In this document: positions 22,900 to 35,171 of the stretch, one piece after another
How the letters are laid out: the number at the start of each line of letters is the position of its first letter
Numbering within the stretch: the stretch's first letter is position 1
Origin: Aegilops tauschii subsp. strangulata
Lineage: Eukaryota; Streptophyta; Magnoliopsida; Poales; Poaceae
Assembly (NCBI RefSeq): GCF_002575655.3
Contig: NC_053037.3
Span: forward strand, 143,107,207-143,171,206
Direction: 5' to 3'
Length of the DNA: 64,000 nucleotides
The notes under the pieces: model-generated
The model's input: only the letters and a program-made list of their open reading frames with translations
What the model was told of the DNA's origin: nothing
Databases searched by the model: none
Position numbers and translations under genes: made by a program

Positions 22900-23250
22900 T
22901 TTGGTCATTAGATTTTCCAGCCGTTGGATACGAAATCAAGGGCCTGCAGTTTATCATCAAACTCCACCCCCCTGAGCCGCCAGCCACCACTGTCCGAACC
23001 GCTGCCCCCCGCCGCCCGCGGCCGGGCCGCGCCGCCACGCCGCCCCGCCCGCCCCGAAACCACTCCTCACCGCCGGTCCGCGGCCGCACCGGCCATCCCT
23101 CTAGGCCCCCACGCCGAGCTTTTTCTCTGGCGATCCCCACCCCACCGCCCGATCAACAGGCCCCCTCACCGCCGGCGACTGCCAACCAGAGGTCTCACGA
23201 CTTCGAGTACCCACCGACCACTAATTTATTACCATTTCTGTCCTTCATGT
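22900..23250. other. GC-rich Pro/Arg-type coding-like stretch, unassigned
   Basis: Base composition jumps to very high GC compared with both sides. Open frames on both strands encode Pro/Arg/Ala-rich sequence without a recognisable domain. It may be a fragment of a GC-rich first exon or leader of a host gene. Confidence 0.3.
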
Positions 23251-24165
23251 ACGCGCTAACGGGTGGGCCCTATGGTAATGTGCGCTGCTGAATGTGGACC
23301 GTTTGACTGGTCAATTGATCGTGTCATCAACAAATTACGGAGCTATATGGTGAGCCAGTGACCGTATGATCACCCTAAAATGTATTTTATTAACACAGTA
23401 CAGACTCAAACTACCATTTCTTTCTTTCATATACGGGCTGACAGGTGGGCCCCACGGTTACGCGCCCCGATGGTGCAACACTAGTTGCGCCACGTGGAAC
23501 GTTTGACTGGTCAATTGATTGTGTCATGAACAAAATACGGAGTTGTACGGGTGAGCCAGTGACCGTATAATCATGACATGTATTTTTTTAATACAGTACA
23601 CACGCAAGGGCTCATATATACGTGCAAGCACTCACCGCTATAAGCGCACACACGCAGACCCTACCCCTATGAGCACCTTCGAGAGAGTGGGCCAGCATAT
23701 GATCTTGAGATTTTACGAAGTCACCATAGGTGCCTCGTAGTCGAGTGGAACGTCTCCTCCCACCGAACGCACATCGCCGGAAAATACTGAAATTAACCCA
23801 GGATAAATGCGAGCACCGGGACTTTAACCCTGGTGGGCTCGAGAAACCACTGTCCTCCTAACCATCCAACCACATGTTGGTTAGCACGACAAAATGTATG
23901 TGGTGACCGTGATGAGCTTATTCTGAAGTCCAGTGACCATATCGTGCTTTCGCTTCAAATACAATGACCGTAAGTGTCGTCAACAAAATACGGAGCATGC
24001 ATCAAATGCAAAGTCCATCAGTGTCATCAAGAAAATACGGAGACGTATCGTGAGCTAGATACCGTATGATCACCATGAGAATGTATACGGTGACCGTAAT
24101 GAGCATATTCTGAACTCCAGTGACCGTATAGTGCTTTAGCTTGAAATACAGTGAACGTCATGCGT
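23251..24165. repeat. Diverged tandem repeat of about 190-200 bp with ACCGTATGATCACC motif
   Basis: Segments with TTTGACTGGTCAATTGAT and GTGAGCCAGTGACCGTATGA start at about 23301 and 23502, a spacing near 200 bp. Further diverged copies with AAATACGGAG, GACCGTRATGAGC and CCAGTGACCRTAT lie at about 23905 and 24085. A SINE interrupts the array at 23584-23890. Confidence 0.65.
23584..23890 (-). mobile_element. tRNA-derived SINE, Au-like
   Basis: On the minus strand the head carries TGGTTGGATGGTTAGGAGG (A-box position) and, some 40 bases on, GGGTTAAAGTCCCGG (a B box related to GGTTCRANYCC). The tail has TGTGTACTGTATTAAAAAAA. This order and wording match the Au SINE known from Aegilops and wheat. 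Flanks ACATGTAT (about 23576-23583) and AAATGTAT (23892-23899) look like a target duplication. RNA polymerase III would start within it, but it has no protein product. Confidence 0.7.
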
Positions 24166-24358
24166 GAATGTGTTGTGGGCATGCATACTTTTAGAGGGCC
24201 GAGAGATAGTTTGTGTGCGTACGTGAAAGTGTTGTAGAAAGAGGGGATGTCCGGTGGAGACAAGGAGAGATATGCCCTTCGTTTCTCTTTCCCGTGACTA
24301 ATATTTTAGGAGAATATATAAACATTCACAATTCAGAACAAATATTTTTGGATGCACC

Positions 24359-24634
24359 ATGCAATTAACTTTCATGTATAACATTGTACTATTGTATATG
24401 CTTATTTTCTTAGTGGCCGATTGCATGTGTGGTGTGGTGGGCACACCATTTCTAGTTGTGGTGGGTCAACATGAGGACTCATGGGTTGGTTCCATCCTGC
24501 GCCACATAGGTTGGATCGAGACGCGTTATATGAAGACCCATGTGGAGGACTCGGCGTACAACACGAAGCTAGCTACCAGAGTCGCAGAGGACTCTATCCC
24601 CACTGGTGATAAGCCGACTATATATAATTTGTAA
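24359..24634 (+). CDS. Small hypothetical ORF (91 aa) with hydrophobic N-terminus
   Basis: The first 25-30 residues (YNIVLLYMLIFLVADCM) are hydrophobic and could act as a signal or membrane segment. The rest is hydrophilic without a known motif. TATATATAA lies at the 3' end (about 24620), followed by CCCTAGGCCCCCAG and later GCTTGGGGGCTAG, an arrangement seen in LTR promoter/R regions. The whole may therefore be a decayed LTR fragment rather than a gene. I do not recognise it. Confidence 0.2.
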   Translation: MQLTFMYNIVLLYMLIFLVADCMCGVVGTPFLVVVGQHEDSWVGSILRHIGWIETRYMKTHVEDSAYNTKLATRVAEDSIPTGDKPTIYNL

Positions 24635-24639
24635 CCCTA

Positions 24640-26040
24640 GGCCCCCAGTATGTTATAGAAGCTTGGGGGCTAGTTCGTCGATAGTATACACACACACACA
24701 ATGCCTGGTATTCACGTGTACTTTGTACACACCCCTATCACTAATATACAGTACCAGGAGTAGGCTTTTTCCTCAACTGCAAGGGTTCGAACTAGGGTAA
24801 AACTTTGGCTCGTATTACCATCCAGCCTAACAGTCAGGGATATCCTACCGAATGATATGATGGAATCATATCTGCCAACTACTAAGAGAGAGGTGTGTCT
24901 GGGGGGCAATGTGTGCGACAGAGGCCTAAAGATAATGTGCATGCGGGAGACATGTAGGCACATATATGTGCATATAGAGGGCTAGTAGAGACCGTGCGTG
25001 TGTATATATGCATGTGAGAGAAATAGTGTTTTCCAACTGAGATTACTGAAAAGGGTGGTACATAGTAGTCAGAAAGAGAGAGAGAGATACAGAGAGAGCA
25101 TGTGCGTGAGACTCCCCGACACCCCGAGAGAGATTGTGAGCATGTGTGAAAGAGAAATGCCTATGCATATAAAGTGTGTGCACTTATGCGGTAGATAGAG
25201 AGATATATAGCGTGTTTGTGAGAACGGGCCGAGGCATAGTGCATCTATGTGTAAAAGGTGGTTCTACGCATTAAATTAAAATATAAATGGCATTATTATT
25301 TTTGGATGAGATCATGAATTTTGCAAATTGTGTATGGACGAAAATCGGTCTATCAGACACCCATACTCTATTGAATTCTAGCATGTGCATGTGTTTATTT
25401 CATATTATTGATCCATAGAGTGAGAGCGGTTTGAAATACAGGCAATGGATGCTTTTGCAATTCATATATAAACATTAATTAGTGCACTCCATGTTGTTAG
25501 TGTGAAGCACTTTATACATTTGTCACTTGCATGGATACATTCCAAATTGCTAGCTACGACATAGAATACATGTCGAATTCAACATAAAGGGGGTTTCGAA
25601 GATTCGAATTCATAGGAAGTGCATTCATCTATTTGAACCCGAGATAATGGCATTTGTAAATCAGATGTAAAAGGGGGCATCAATCTTTGTTGTGCGTTTG
25701 AACATGCTATATATATATATTCATACGCATGTCTAATTTTTTTTTGCAACCAAGGAGATTATATCTGGAACCATGCATGAACTGAGGTAAGTTGCATATT
25801 TTTTAATATATACTCGTGTACAATGTATATTCAAATGTACCACCTCCATTCCAAAATAATCGTAGCTTTAGGATTTTCAAGAGTAAAGATTTGTGAAGTT
25901 TGACAAATCCTGAATGTTCAATTCAAGAGAACCGAAAAAGTTAATGCTTCTGCTCCCAAATATTGAACGAAGCGCCAAATAGGCCTCTAGTCACCCGAAA
26001 CCGCGTGAGACTAATATTTGGTGGTAGGAAATTACTGTCC
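24640..26040. other. No gene; low-complexity and AT-rich sequence
   Basis: An AG-rich stretch (about 25065-25210) has AGAGAGAG steps. A Stowaway-like fragment (CCACCTCCATTCCAAAATAA) lies at about 25841. No domain-bearing frame was found. Confidence 0.45.
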
Positions 26041-27901
26041 TAACTCTAGCCTGTGTAGCCTATCGGCCCGATGTCCAAAGGTCTAAACCGGGGTAGGTTT
26101 GTAACTTCACCAAGACGCCAGTCTCAACCGCCTCCAAGAAGCATTCATACGCCGTGGGCGCCTAAACACCCATGCGCTCAGCCGAAATCTATCCCGCCCA
26201 CATTTGGGACACCTGAGATTACTGTCCTACCCCCAACCCGCAATATGTCCCAAATTTTAGATTGGGGAAAAGTTTGTAACTTTCCCCAAATTTCAAACAA
26301 GCGCGTCCCAAACCGAAACATTGTCCCCCCTTAGTTCCCCGCCTCCCTCCGTTTCCCCATTCATACTCCGTGGGCGCCAAAACGCCCTCTCCACCAGTCG
26401 CGAAACCCCAGCCTCCTCCGTCCTCCACCCCGTAGCGCCCTATCCACCGCCGACATCCTCCATCACGCCGGAGCCGGTACCCCGACGTCGTCGTCCAATG
26501 CAACCGCAACCGCAACGCCCTCAAGGACTTAGCAACTGAAGCCGAGGTAGAGCTGCCTCCACGACGCCGACGCCGACGTGCGCCGTACCAAAACCACTCC
26601 GACCACGCCGTCCTGCGCCTCACTGCTGCCGCTCCACTATCGCAACCGTCCACCGCACCGGAGCTGTTCCCGCTACGCCGTCGTTCGCCGCCTCGGATCT
26701 GCTTCCCCACCGCCGACAGACGGCCACCGCAACACACTCAACAACTTGGCCATGGGTTCGTCCAAGGCTGCACCGTCCTCCACAACTTCTCGTTTCCGGC
26801 GAACCACAAGAAAATCGCTGGAAAAACAAAAGGAGGACACAGCACTGCCAGCAGAAAGAGGTACTCCTCTTCCCTTATTCGTACAAACCTTATGTCTCTA
26901 CTCACACCGTATTCATCCCACGAAAGAAACTAGTTGAGCGCTTCTTACTGCATCTTCTTCGTGATACTAAATGCACAAGGTTTCCTCCCATTACTATTTC
27001 ACCTTTGCTAGAGGTCAGTAGCCCGCCTGGATTTCAATTCAGGGTCAGTCGAACCGCAATTAAAAGAAGCAGCACCCGCTTAGGCGCGCGGAGCACCTAG
27101 TCCGCCTATTCACCGGGGAAGCGACGCATCGGTGTCTATCATAGGGGTGTGGGGCGCAGGAGCTGCTTGCGCCCAATTTGGAGGTCGGCGGGGCTTGAAT
27201 GGATTGCCGGGGGGTGGTGCCAAGCACGACGGTGCGGTGAGGTCGAGGGGAGGGCGCAGGCAGGGGACTGGGCCGGTGGTCGCTGCCGTTTCGAGGAAGA
27301 TAGTCAACACTGACTGGCTGGAGGTAGATGAAGGTGATCTGCCCGTTCTTTGTACATCGGACAGTGCAGAAAAAATGGACTGACCTATTTGTTTTCAGTC
27401 GAATGTTATTTTCATAAAATCCTGTAATAATTTAGTGTGCCATGCATGTTGCAGAGCTATCATATGTCTCCCGTCATTTATTTCTCACCGACCTGCTATC
27501 TGCTACCTTTACACTGTACTAATTGTGCACAAACTTCACCCATACTCACACTATTGTTTTTTAATGCATGGGTATTTCAGACTCTGACGCAGTGTTGATG
27601 AATACTGAAAAGAAAAGACATAATTCGCTCCTGTGTAATTCGAAGATAAGCACTAAGCGTTTCAGCGCTCTAAAGGATGCACTGTCAGCAGTTGGAGACG
27701 GTAAACGTAGCTCTGCAGTTGATGGTCTCAATTGCCACACACAACCATCCCAGGTGCTTGCTTTAACTTCGCGCTGTCAAATGTGGTTGCAAGTTGCATA
27801 TGGTGTCTATCTTGTATTGCTTCCAATTTGGTTAAATTGCATCTGCTTACTTTACACATTATACCTTTGATAATGACATGCCTTCCTGTTTTTGATACAT
27901 A

Positions 27902-28004
27902 CTTCCTCCGTTCGGAATTACTCGTCCAAGAAATGAATGTATCTAGATGTATTTTAGTTGTAGATACATCCATTTTTGATACAAGTAATTCCGAACAGAG
28001 GGAG
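27902..28004. mobile_element. Stowaway MITE in copy 1
   Basis: The termini CTTCCTCCGTTCGGAATTAC and the complementary GTAATTCCGAACAGAGGGAG are flanked by TA at 27900-27901 and 28005-28006. It is about 103 bp and sits in an intron of the TnpA-like gene. Confidence 0.9.
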
Positions 28005-28817
28005 TACTACATATGTCTATTAACCATGTTCGTACATCAAACTAATGCTCTTTTGTATCCCTCGTCAATCACTTATGATGAGACGGTCACCCGGGTAGGT
28101 TACTGTGAGACGCCATACTCGTTTAAAGAGTGTAGTGTCATCTTCCCCACGTGATTCTCAAGAAACAGCAAGGCTAAATGAAGATAGTCAACGTAGCTCT
28201 CTAGTTGATGACCCCAATTCCCCCACACCACCATCACAGGTGCTTGCTCTAACTTCGCAGTGTGATATGTGGTTGCATGTTGCATACAGTGTCTAGCTTG
28301 TAATGCTTCTAATTAGGGTAAATTGCATCTGCTTAGTTTACACATTATACCTGTGAATATGACATGCCTTCCTATTTTTGGTACACACTACATCTATGTG
28401 TTAACCTTGTTCTTACATGAAACTACCTCTCTTCTGTATCCTGCATCAATCACTTACGATGAGTCACCTTTATTCGTTGCATATTGCATATTATTTCTAG
28501 CCTGTTGCCATGTATTGCTTCTAATTTGGTCAAATACATTTTTTAGGGCACCCTTTTAATTTGGGAGAGTGATATTGGTTTCATCTTTCATATGGTTTCT
28601 AGCTTGCATTACTTCTAACAAGTTCAAGCACCTTGTGCTTAGTTTACACTTTATACATCATACATGTCAATATGTCAAGCCGTCCTGTTTTTCATACATA
28701 TTCCATCCTCCTATCATGCAGCTGCCTTACATGAAAGTAGTGTTCGTCAGTATCATGCATCAATGAGTTCTGAAGAGCAAATTTTATTCCTTTTTCTTGT
28801 GGGTTTGACTTGACAAG

Positions 28818-31010
28818 GAAAAATCAAGAAAGATGAAGGAAAAGAGTAAGGAAGGCGATGACGGTGGTCCTCTGCAGCAATGTAAACGGAGCATCTGTAC
28901 CGATTCTCCTTGTACTGATAGTGCATTACAAGGTCCAAGTCTCCGCTCCCCTACTGCACCATCCAAGGTGCTTGCTCTAACTTGGCAGTGTGATATCTGG
29001 TTGCATGTTGCATATGGTGTCTAGCTTGTATTGCTCCTAATTAGTGTAAACTGCATCTGCTTAGCTTACACATGATACGTGTGAATATGACACGCTTTCC
29101 TGTTTTTGGTACATACTATATCTATCTATCACACCATGTTCTTACATGAAACTACTCTTCTTGTGCATCCTGCATTAGTCACTTATGATGGAAGATCTTT
29201 AAGTTGGCAGTGTGATATTGGTTTGTGTCTTGAATATGATTTCTAGCATGTATTGCTTCTAGTTCGATGAACGCCACCTATGACGAGACAGTTTTAACTT
29301 GGCAGAGTGATATTGATTGCACCTTTCATATGGTGTCTAGTTTGCAGTGCTTCTAATTTGTTGAAGTGCCTTCTGCTTAGTTACCACATCATAGGTGTGA
29401 ATATGTCAAGCCGTCCATTTTTTCGTACATATTCCATACTCGTATCATGACTTTGCCTTTCATCAGAGTAGTGTTCGTTAGTATCATGCATCAATGAGTT
29501 CTGAAGAGCAAATTTTATTCCTTTTTCTTGTGGGTTTTACTTGACAAGGCAAAATCAAGAAAGAGGAAGGAAAAGAGTAAGGAAGGCGATGATGATGGTG
29601 CTCTGCAGCAACGTAAATGGAGCATCTGTACCGATTCTCCTTGTACTGATAGTGCATTACAAGGTCCAAGTCTCCGCTCCCCTACTGCACCATCCAAGGT
29701 GCTTGCTCTAACTTGGCAGTGTGATATCTGGTTGCATGTTGCGTATGGTGTCTAGCTTGTATTTCTCCTAATTAGTGTAAACTGCATCTGCTTAGCTTAC
29801 ACATGATACGTGTGAATATGACACGCTTTCCTGTTTTTGGTACATACTATATCTGTCTATCACACCATGTTCTTACATGAAACTACTCTTCTTGTGTATC
29901 CTGCATCAGTCACTTATGATGGAACACCTTTAAGTTGGCAGTGTGATATTGGTTTGCGTCTTGAATATGATTTCTAGCATGTATTGCTTCTAGTTTGATG
30001 AACGCCACCTATGACGAGACAGTTTTATCTTGGCAGAGTGATATTGATTGCACCTTTCATATGGTGTCTAGTTTGCAGTGCTTCTAATTTGTTGAAGTGC
30101 CTTCTCCTTAGTTACCACATCATAGGTCTGAATATGTCAAGCCGTCCATTTTTTCGTACATATTCCATCCTCGTATCATGACTTTGCCTTTCATCAGAGT
30201 AGTGTTCGTCAGTATCATGCATCAATGAGTTCTGAGGAGCAAATTTTATTCCTTTTTCTTGTGGGTTTTACTTGACAAGGCAAAATCAAGAAAGAGGAAG
30301 GAAAAGAGTAAGGAAGGCGATGGTGATGGTGCTCTACAGCAACGTAAATGGAGCATCTGTACCGATTCTCCTTGTACTGATAGTGCATTACAAGGTCCAA
30401 GTATCCGCTCCCCTACTGCACCATCCAAGGTGCTTGCTCTAACTTGGCAGTGTGATATCTGGTTGCATGTTGCATATGGTGTCTAGCTTGTATTGCTCCT
30501 AATTAGTGTAAACTGCATCTGCTTAGCTTACACATGATACGTGTGAATATGACACGCTTTCCTGTTTTTGGTACATACTATATCTGTCTATCACACCATG
30601 TTCTTACATGAAACTACTCTTCTTGTGTATCCTGCATCAGTCACTTATGATGGAACACATTTAAGTTGGCAGTGTGATATTGGTTTGCGTCTTGAATATG
30701 ATTTCTAGCATGTATTGCTTCTAGTTTGATGAACGCCACCTATGACGAGATAGTTTTAACTTGGCAGAGTGATATTGATTGCACCTTTCATATGGTGTCT
30801 AGTTTGCAGTGCTTCTAATTTGTTGAAGTGCCTTCTACTTAGTTACCACATCATAGGTGTGAATATGTCAAGCCGTCCATTTTTTCGTACATATTCCATC
30901 CTCGTATCATGACTTTGCCTTTCATCAGAGTAGTGTTCGTTAGTATCATGCATCAATGAGTTCTGAAGAGCGAATTATATTCCTTTTTCTTGTCGGTTTG
31001 ACCTCACAAT
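28818..31010 (+). repeat. Three tandem units of exactly 731 bp (exon plus intron)
   Basis: Exons start at 28818, 29549 and 30280, precisely 731 bp apart, and end at 28967, 29698 and 30429. Each unit holds a 150-bp exon (KSKEGDDDGALQQRKWSICT in the middle copy) and an intron. The intron carries the box AACTTGGCAGNGTGATAT three times, at offsets of about 0, 222 and 317 from the first. Unit-to-unit differences are few. Confidence 0.9.
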
Positions 31011-33065
31011 GCAAAATCAATAAAGCTGAAGGAAATTGGCATGGCATTGGATGATGGTGGTCCTTCCGAGCAACTGAAACGGAGGTTCTCTACAGATTCT
31101 ACTCCGCCATCCTCCCAACAAGATTCGCAAGACAACACAAGGCTAGACAGTCAATGTAGCTGTGTAGATGATGAGCACATCTCCCCTACTCCACCATCAC
31201 AGGTGCTTGCTCTAACTTGGCACTATTATATGTGGTTTCATGTTGCATATGATGTCTAGCTTGTATTGCGTCTAAGTTTGTTGAATTGCATCTTCTTACT
31301 TTACACATAATGCCTGTGAATATGACACGTGTTCCTGTTTCTAGAACATACGTGTACATGATGAGCACATCTCCCCTACTCCACCATCACAGGTGCTTGC
31401 TCTAACTTGGAACTGTTACATGTGGTTGCGTTTTCCGTATGATGTCTAGTTTGTATTGCTTCTGATTATGTTGAATTGCATCTGCGTAGCTTACAACTTA
31501 TACCTGCAACGATCACTTACCCATAAGACACATTTAACTTGGGACTGTGATGTAGGTTGCATCTTGCATTGTCTTCTAGCTTGTACTGCTTCTAATTTCT
31601 TGAAATGGCACATACGACGAGACACTTTTTACCTGATAGAGTGATATTGGTTGCATGTTCATATGGTGCCTAGCTTTCATTTCTTCTAATTTTGTTGAAA
31701 TGCCTTCCGCTTACTGTTTTTTCATACATATTCCATCCTCCTATCGTATGTGTGAATACGAAACGCTGTCTTTTTTTGTATATATTCCATCCTCCAATCC
31801 TGCGCTTGCCTTACATCAAAGTAGTGTTCGTCTGTATCATGCATCAACCAGTTATGTAGAGCTAATTTTATTCATGTTCTTGTGGTTTTGACTTCATAAG
31901 GCAATATCAGAAAATAGGAAGGAAAAGAGTAAGTTAGGGGATGTTGGTGGTCCTCCGTACCGACACAAACAGAGACTCTCTAGATTTTCCACTGCTACTA
32001 CTAATGAAGTTGAAGTCCCAAGTCTACGTGATGAGTTCATCTCCCGTACTCCATTGCAGGTGCTTGCTCTAAGTTGACAGTGTGATAATTGGTTTCATGT
32101 TGCATATGTTGTCTAGCCTGTATTTCTTCTATTTTGATTAAATTGCACCTGCTGAGTTCATACGTTATACATGTGCATATGACATGGCGTTCTGTGTCTA
32201 GAATACACTACATCTATCTATCATACCATGTTCTTACATCAAAGTACTGCTGTTGTGTATCCCGCATCAGTCACTCATGATTGGACACTTTTAACATGGC
32301 AGTTTGATAGTGGTTGCATCTTGCATTGATTTCTATGTTGTACTGCTTCTAATTTTTCAAACTGCCACTTATGACAAGACACTTTTAACTTGGCAGAGTA
32401 ATATTGGTTGCATCTTTCATATGGTGTCTAGCTTGCATCACTTATATTTTCTTGAAAATCCTTCTGCTTAGTTTGCACATCGTAGCTGTGAATATGTCAT
32501 GTCGTCCTGTTTTCCTTACACATTCCATCCTCATACGGTTGTCTTACATCAAAGTATTGCTTGTCTGTATCATGCATCAATGAGTTCTGAAGAGCGATTT
32601 TATTCTTTTGTGTTGTGGATACGGCTTGACATGGCAAAGTCAAAAAAGGGCAAGGAAAATAATATAGTAGGGAGTGGTGTTACTCGTCGGGTGAAATAGA
32701 AAAGATTGGCCGTCCAGATTCTGCTGGTACTTATAGTGCAGTAGAAGGTCCTAGTCCACCGGCTAAATCTACAAACACAGTATCACCTGCTCCACCAGCT
32801 GCAGCATCCGCTTCAACTGTACCAGCATCTCAACGAGTTACTCGTTCGTTTGCTACGGAACTGGCCAGTTCCCAAGCTGCCTTCACACCTAACACTACTT
32901 CTGAAGCACCGCTGATACAATAGGACTTGGCAAGATCAGATGAACCTCATGAGCATCAACACCAAGACGGTACCTGACCGAGTCAAGTTGCAGTTGCATG
33001 CTCCTTTATATGTACTCTCACCGTTTGATGTACACTAACACTTTCCATATTCGTTGTTGAACTAG

Positions 33066-33623
33066 CACCACGACGCAAGCAGAAACAGACATCAGGGATA
33101 ATGCTTGACAGATTAACAAAATCTAAAGGAGGAAGAATGGAGATCCATTTTGAGGCAGGTTTAAAAAGGCCACGTGATGCTACAGAGTCATCCAAGTTAG
33201 TATCAGAGGCAGCCGTTGCCGTTAGGTGTCATGCACGTATCCTCCCAACGTGGATCCAGTATAGGAATGAGAAAGACAATACCCAGTTTAACACCTTCGT
33301 TGACCATTTATCCGTAAGTAATGTTATTCATCGCAATTAGTATTATTGTCTTGCTCTGTCCCATACTTTCTAGCTTCCTCCTAATAAGACTCACATTCTT
33401 TTTTCAACAGATGAGGTTCAAGTTGGATCCGAAAGATGATGCAACTAAACAAGCATGCACTCATGTTTTTCAGTCTACTCTGCGACAGTATCGGTACCAC
33501 CTTAGAAAATCTCACTTTGAAGGCAAGGCTAACAATGAAATCGCCCAAACATCTCCAGTGGAATATATTACAGATGAAGACTGGATAGCCCTCGTTAAAC
33601 ACTGGTCTGATCAAAAGTATCAG
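33066..33623 (+). pseudogene. TnpA-like domain exons, copy 1 (truncated)
   Basis: Exon 33066-33313 encodes the stretch with SGIMLDRLTKSKGGRMEIHF and ILPTWIQYRNEKD. Exon 33411-33623 encodes KLDPKDDATKQACTHVF, HFEGKANNEI and ALVKHWSD, ending at donor GTAGGC. The following exon with the NCLKN signature is absent because the block was joined to copy 2 at about 33658. The domain cannot be completed from this copy unless splicing reaches into copy 2. Confidence 0.75.
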
Positions 33624-34256
33624 GTAGGCTATATGTATTTGATCAGACCACATATTGAATAAAGGCTGACTGGCTGGAGGTAGATGAAGGTGATCTGCCC
33701 ATTCTTTGTACATCGGACGGTGCAGAAAAATGGACTGACCTATTTGTTTTCAGTCGAATGTTATTTTCATAGAATCCTGTAGTAATTTAGTGTGCCATGC
33801 ATGTTGCAGAGCTATCATATGTCTCCCATCATTTATTTCTCACCGACCTGCTATCTGCTACCTTTACACTGTACTAATTGTGCACACACTTCACCCATAC
33901 TCACACTATTGTTTTTTTATGTATGGGTATTTCAGACTCTGATGCAGTGTTGATGAATGCTGAAAAGAAAAGACAGAAGTCGCTCCTGTGTAATTCGAAG
34001 ATATGCACTAAGCGTTTCAGCGCTCTAAAGGATGCAGTGTCAGCAGTTGGAGACAGTAAACGTAGCTCTGCAGTTGATGATCTCAATTGCCACACACAAC
34101 CATCCCAGGTGCTTGCTTTAACTTCGCGCTGTCAAATGTGGTTGCATGTTGCATATGGTGTCTATCTTGTATTGCTTCCAATTTGGTTAAATTGCATCTG
34201 CTTACTTTACACTTTATACCATTGATAATGACATGCCTTCCTGTTTTTGATACATA

Positions 34257-34357
34257 CTCCCTCCGTTCGGAATTACTCGTCCAAGAAATGAATGTATAAA
34301 TGTATTTTAGTTGTAGATACATCTATTTTTGTGACAAGTAATTCCGAACGGAGGGAG
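34257..34357. mobile_element. Stowaway MITE in copy 2
   Basis: The termini are perfect (CTCCCTCCGTTCGGAATTAC and its complement), with TA at 34255-34256 and 34358-34359. It occupies the same site as the MITE at 27902, so the insertion is older than the segmental duplication. Confidence 0.93.
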
Positions 34358-35171
34358 TACTACATATGTCTATTACCCATGTTCGTACATCAAACTAATG
34401 CTCTTTTATATCCCTCGTCAATCACTTATGATGAGACAGTCACCCGGGTGGGTTACTGTGAGACGCCATACTTGTTTAAAGAGTGCAGTGTCATCCTCCC
34501 CACATGATTCTCAAGAAACAGCAAGGCTAAATGAAGATAGTCAACGTAGCTCTCTAGTTGATGACCGCAATTCCCTCACACCACCATCACAGGTTCTTGC
34601 TCTAACTTCGCAGTGTGATATGTGGTTGCATGTTGCATACGGTGTCTAGCTTGTAATGCTTCTAATTAGGGTAAATTGCATCTGCTTAGTTTAAACATTA
34701 TACCTGTGAATATGACATGCCTTCCTATTTTTGGTACACACTACATCTATGTGTTAACCTTGTTCTTACATGAAACTACCTCTCTTCTATATCCTGCATC
34801 AATCACTTAAGATGAGTCACCTTTATTCGTTGCATATTGCATATTATTTCTAGCCTGTTGCCATGTATTGCTTCTAATTTGGTCAAATACATTTGTTAGG
34901 GCACCATTTTAATTTGGGAGAGTGATATTGGTTTCATCTTTCATATGGTTTTTAGCTTGCATTGCTTCTAACAAGTTCAAGAACCTTGTGCTTAGTTTAC
35001 ACTTTATACATCATACATGTCAATATGTCACGCCGTCCTGTTTTTCATACATATTCCATCCTCCTATCACGCGGCTGCCTTACATGAAAGTAGTGTTCGT
35101 CAGTATCATGCATCAATGAGTTCTGAAGAGCAAATTTTATTCCTTTTTTCTTGTAGGTTTGACTTGACAAG

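Larger units (their letters stand above)
27313..33658 (+). repeat. Segmental duplication, copy 1 (about 6.3 kb)
   Basis: From TGACTGGCTGGAGGTAGATG onward this block aligns with the block that starts at about 33663. It ends in the intron after the exon 33411-33623. Near 33658 the sequence jumps from ...ACCACATATTGAA straight back to the beginning of the second copy. By eye the 3' 1.6 kb of the two copies differ at roughly 14 sites (about 1%). Copy 1 holds three 731-bp units and copy 2 holds two. Confidence 0.88.

Noticed and set aside
23596..23890. Possible tRNA gene from A-box and B-box motifs
   Set aside because: The A and B boxes are followed by a SINE body and an A-rich tail, with no cloverleaf. 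It is a tRNA-derived SINE.
26071..26334. Pro-rich plus-strand frame of 87 codons upstream of the TnpA-like gene
   Set aside because: No motif and no clear initiation context. Related wording (GTTTGTAACTT(C/T)(A/C)CC) occurs twice, so it is a local duplication in the leader region.
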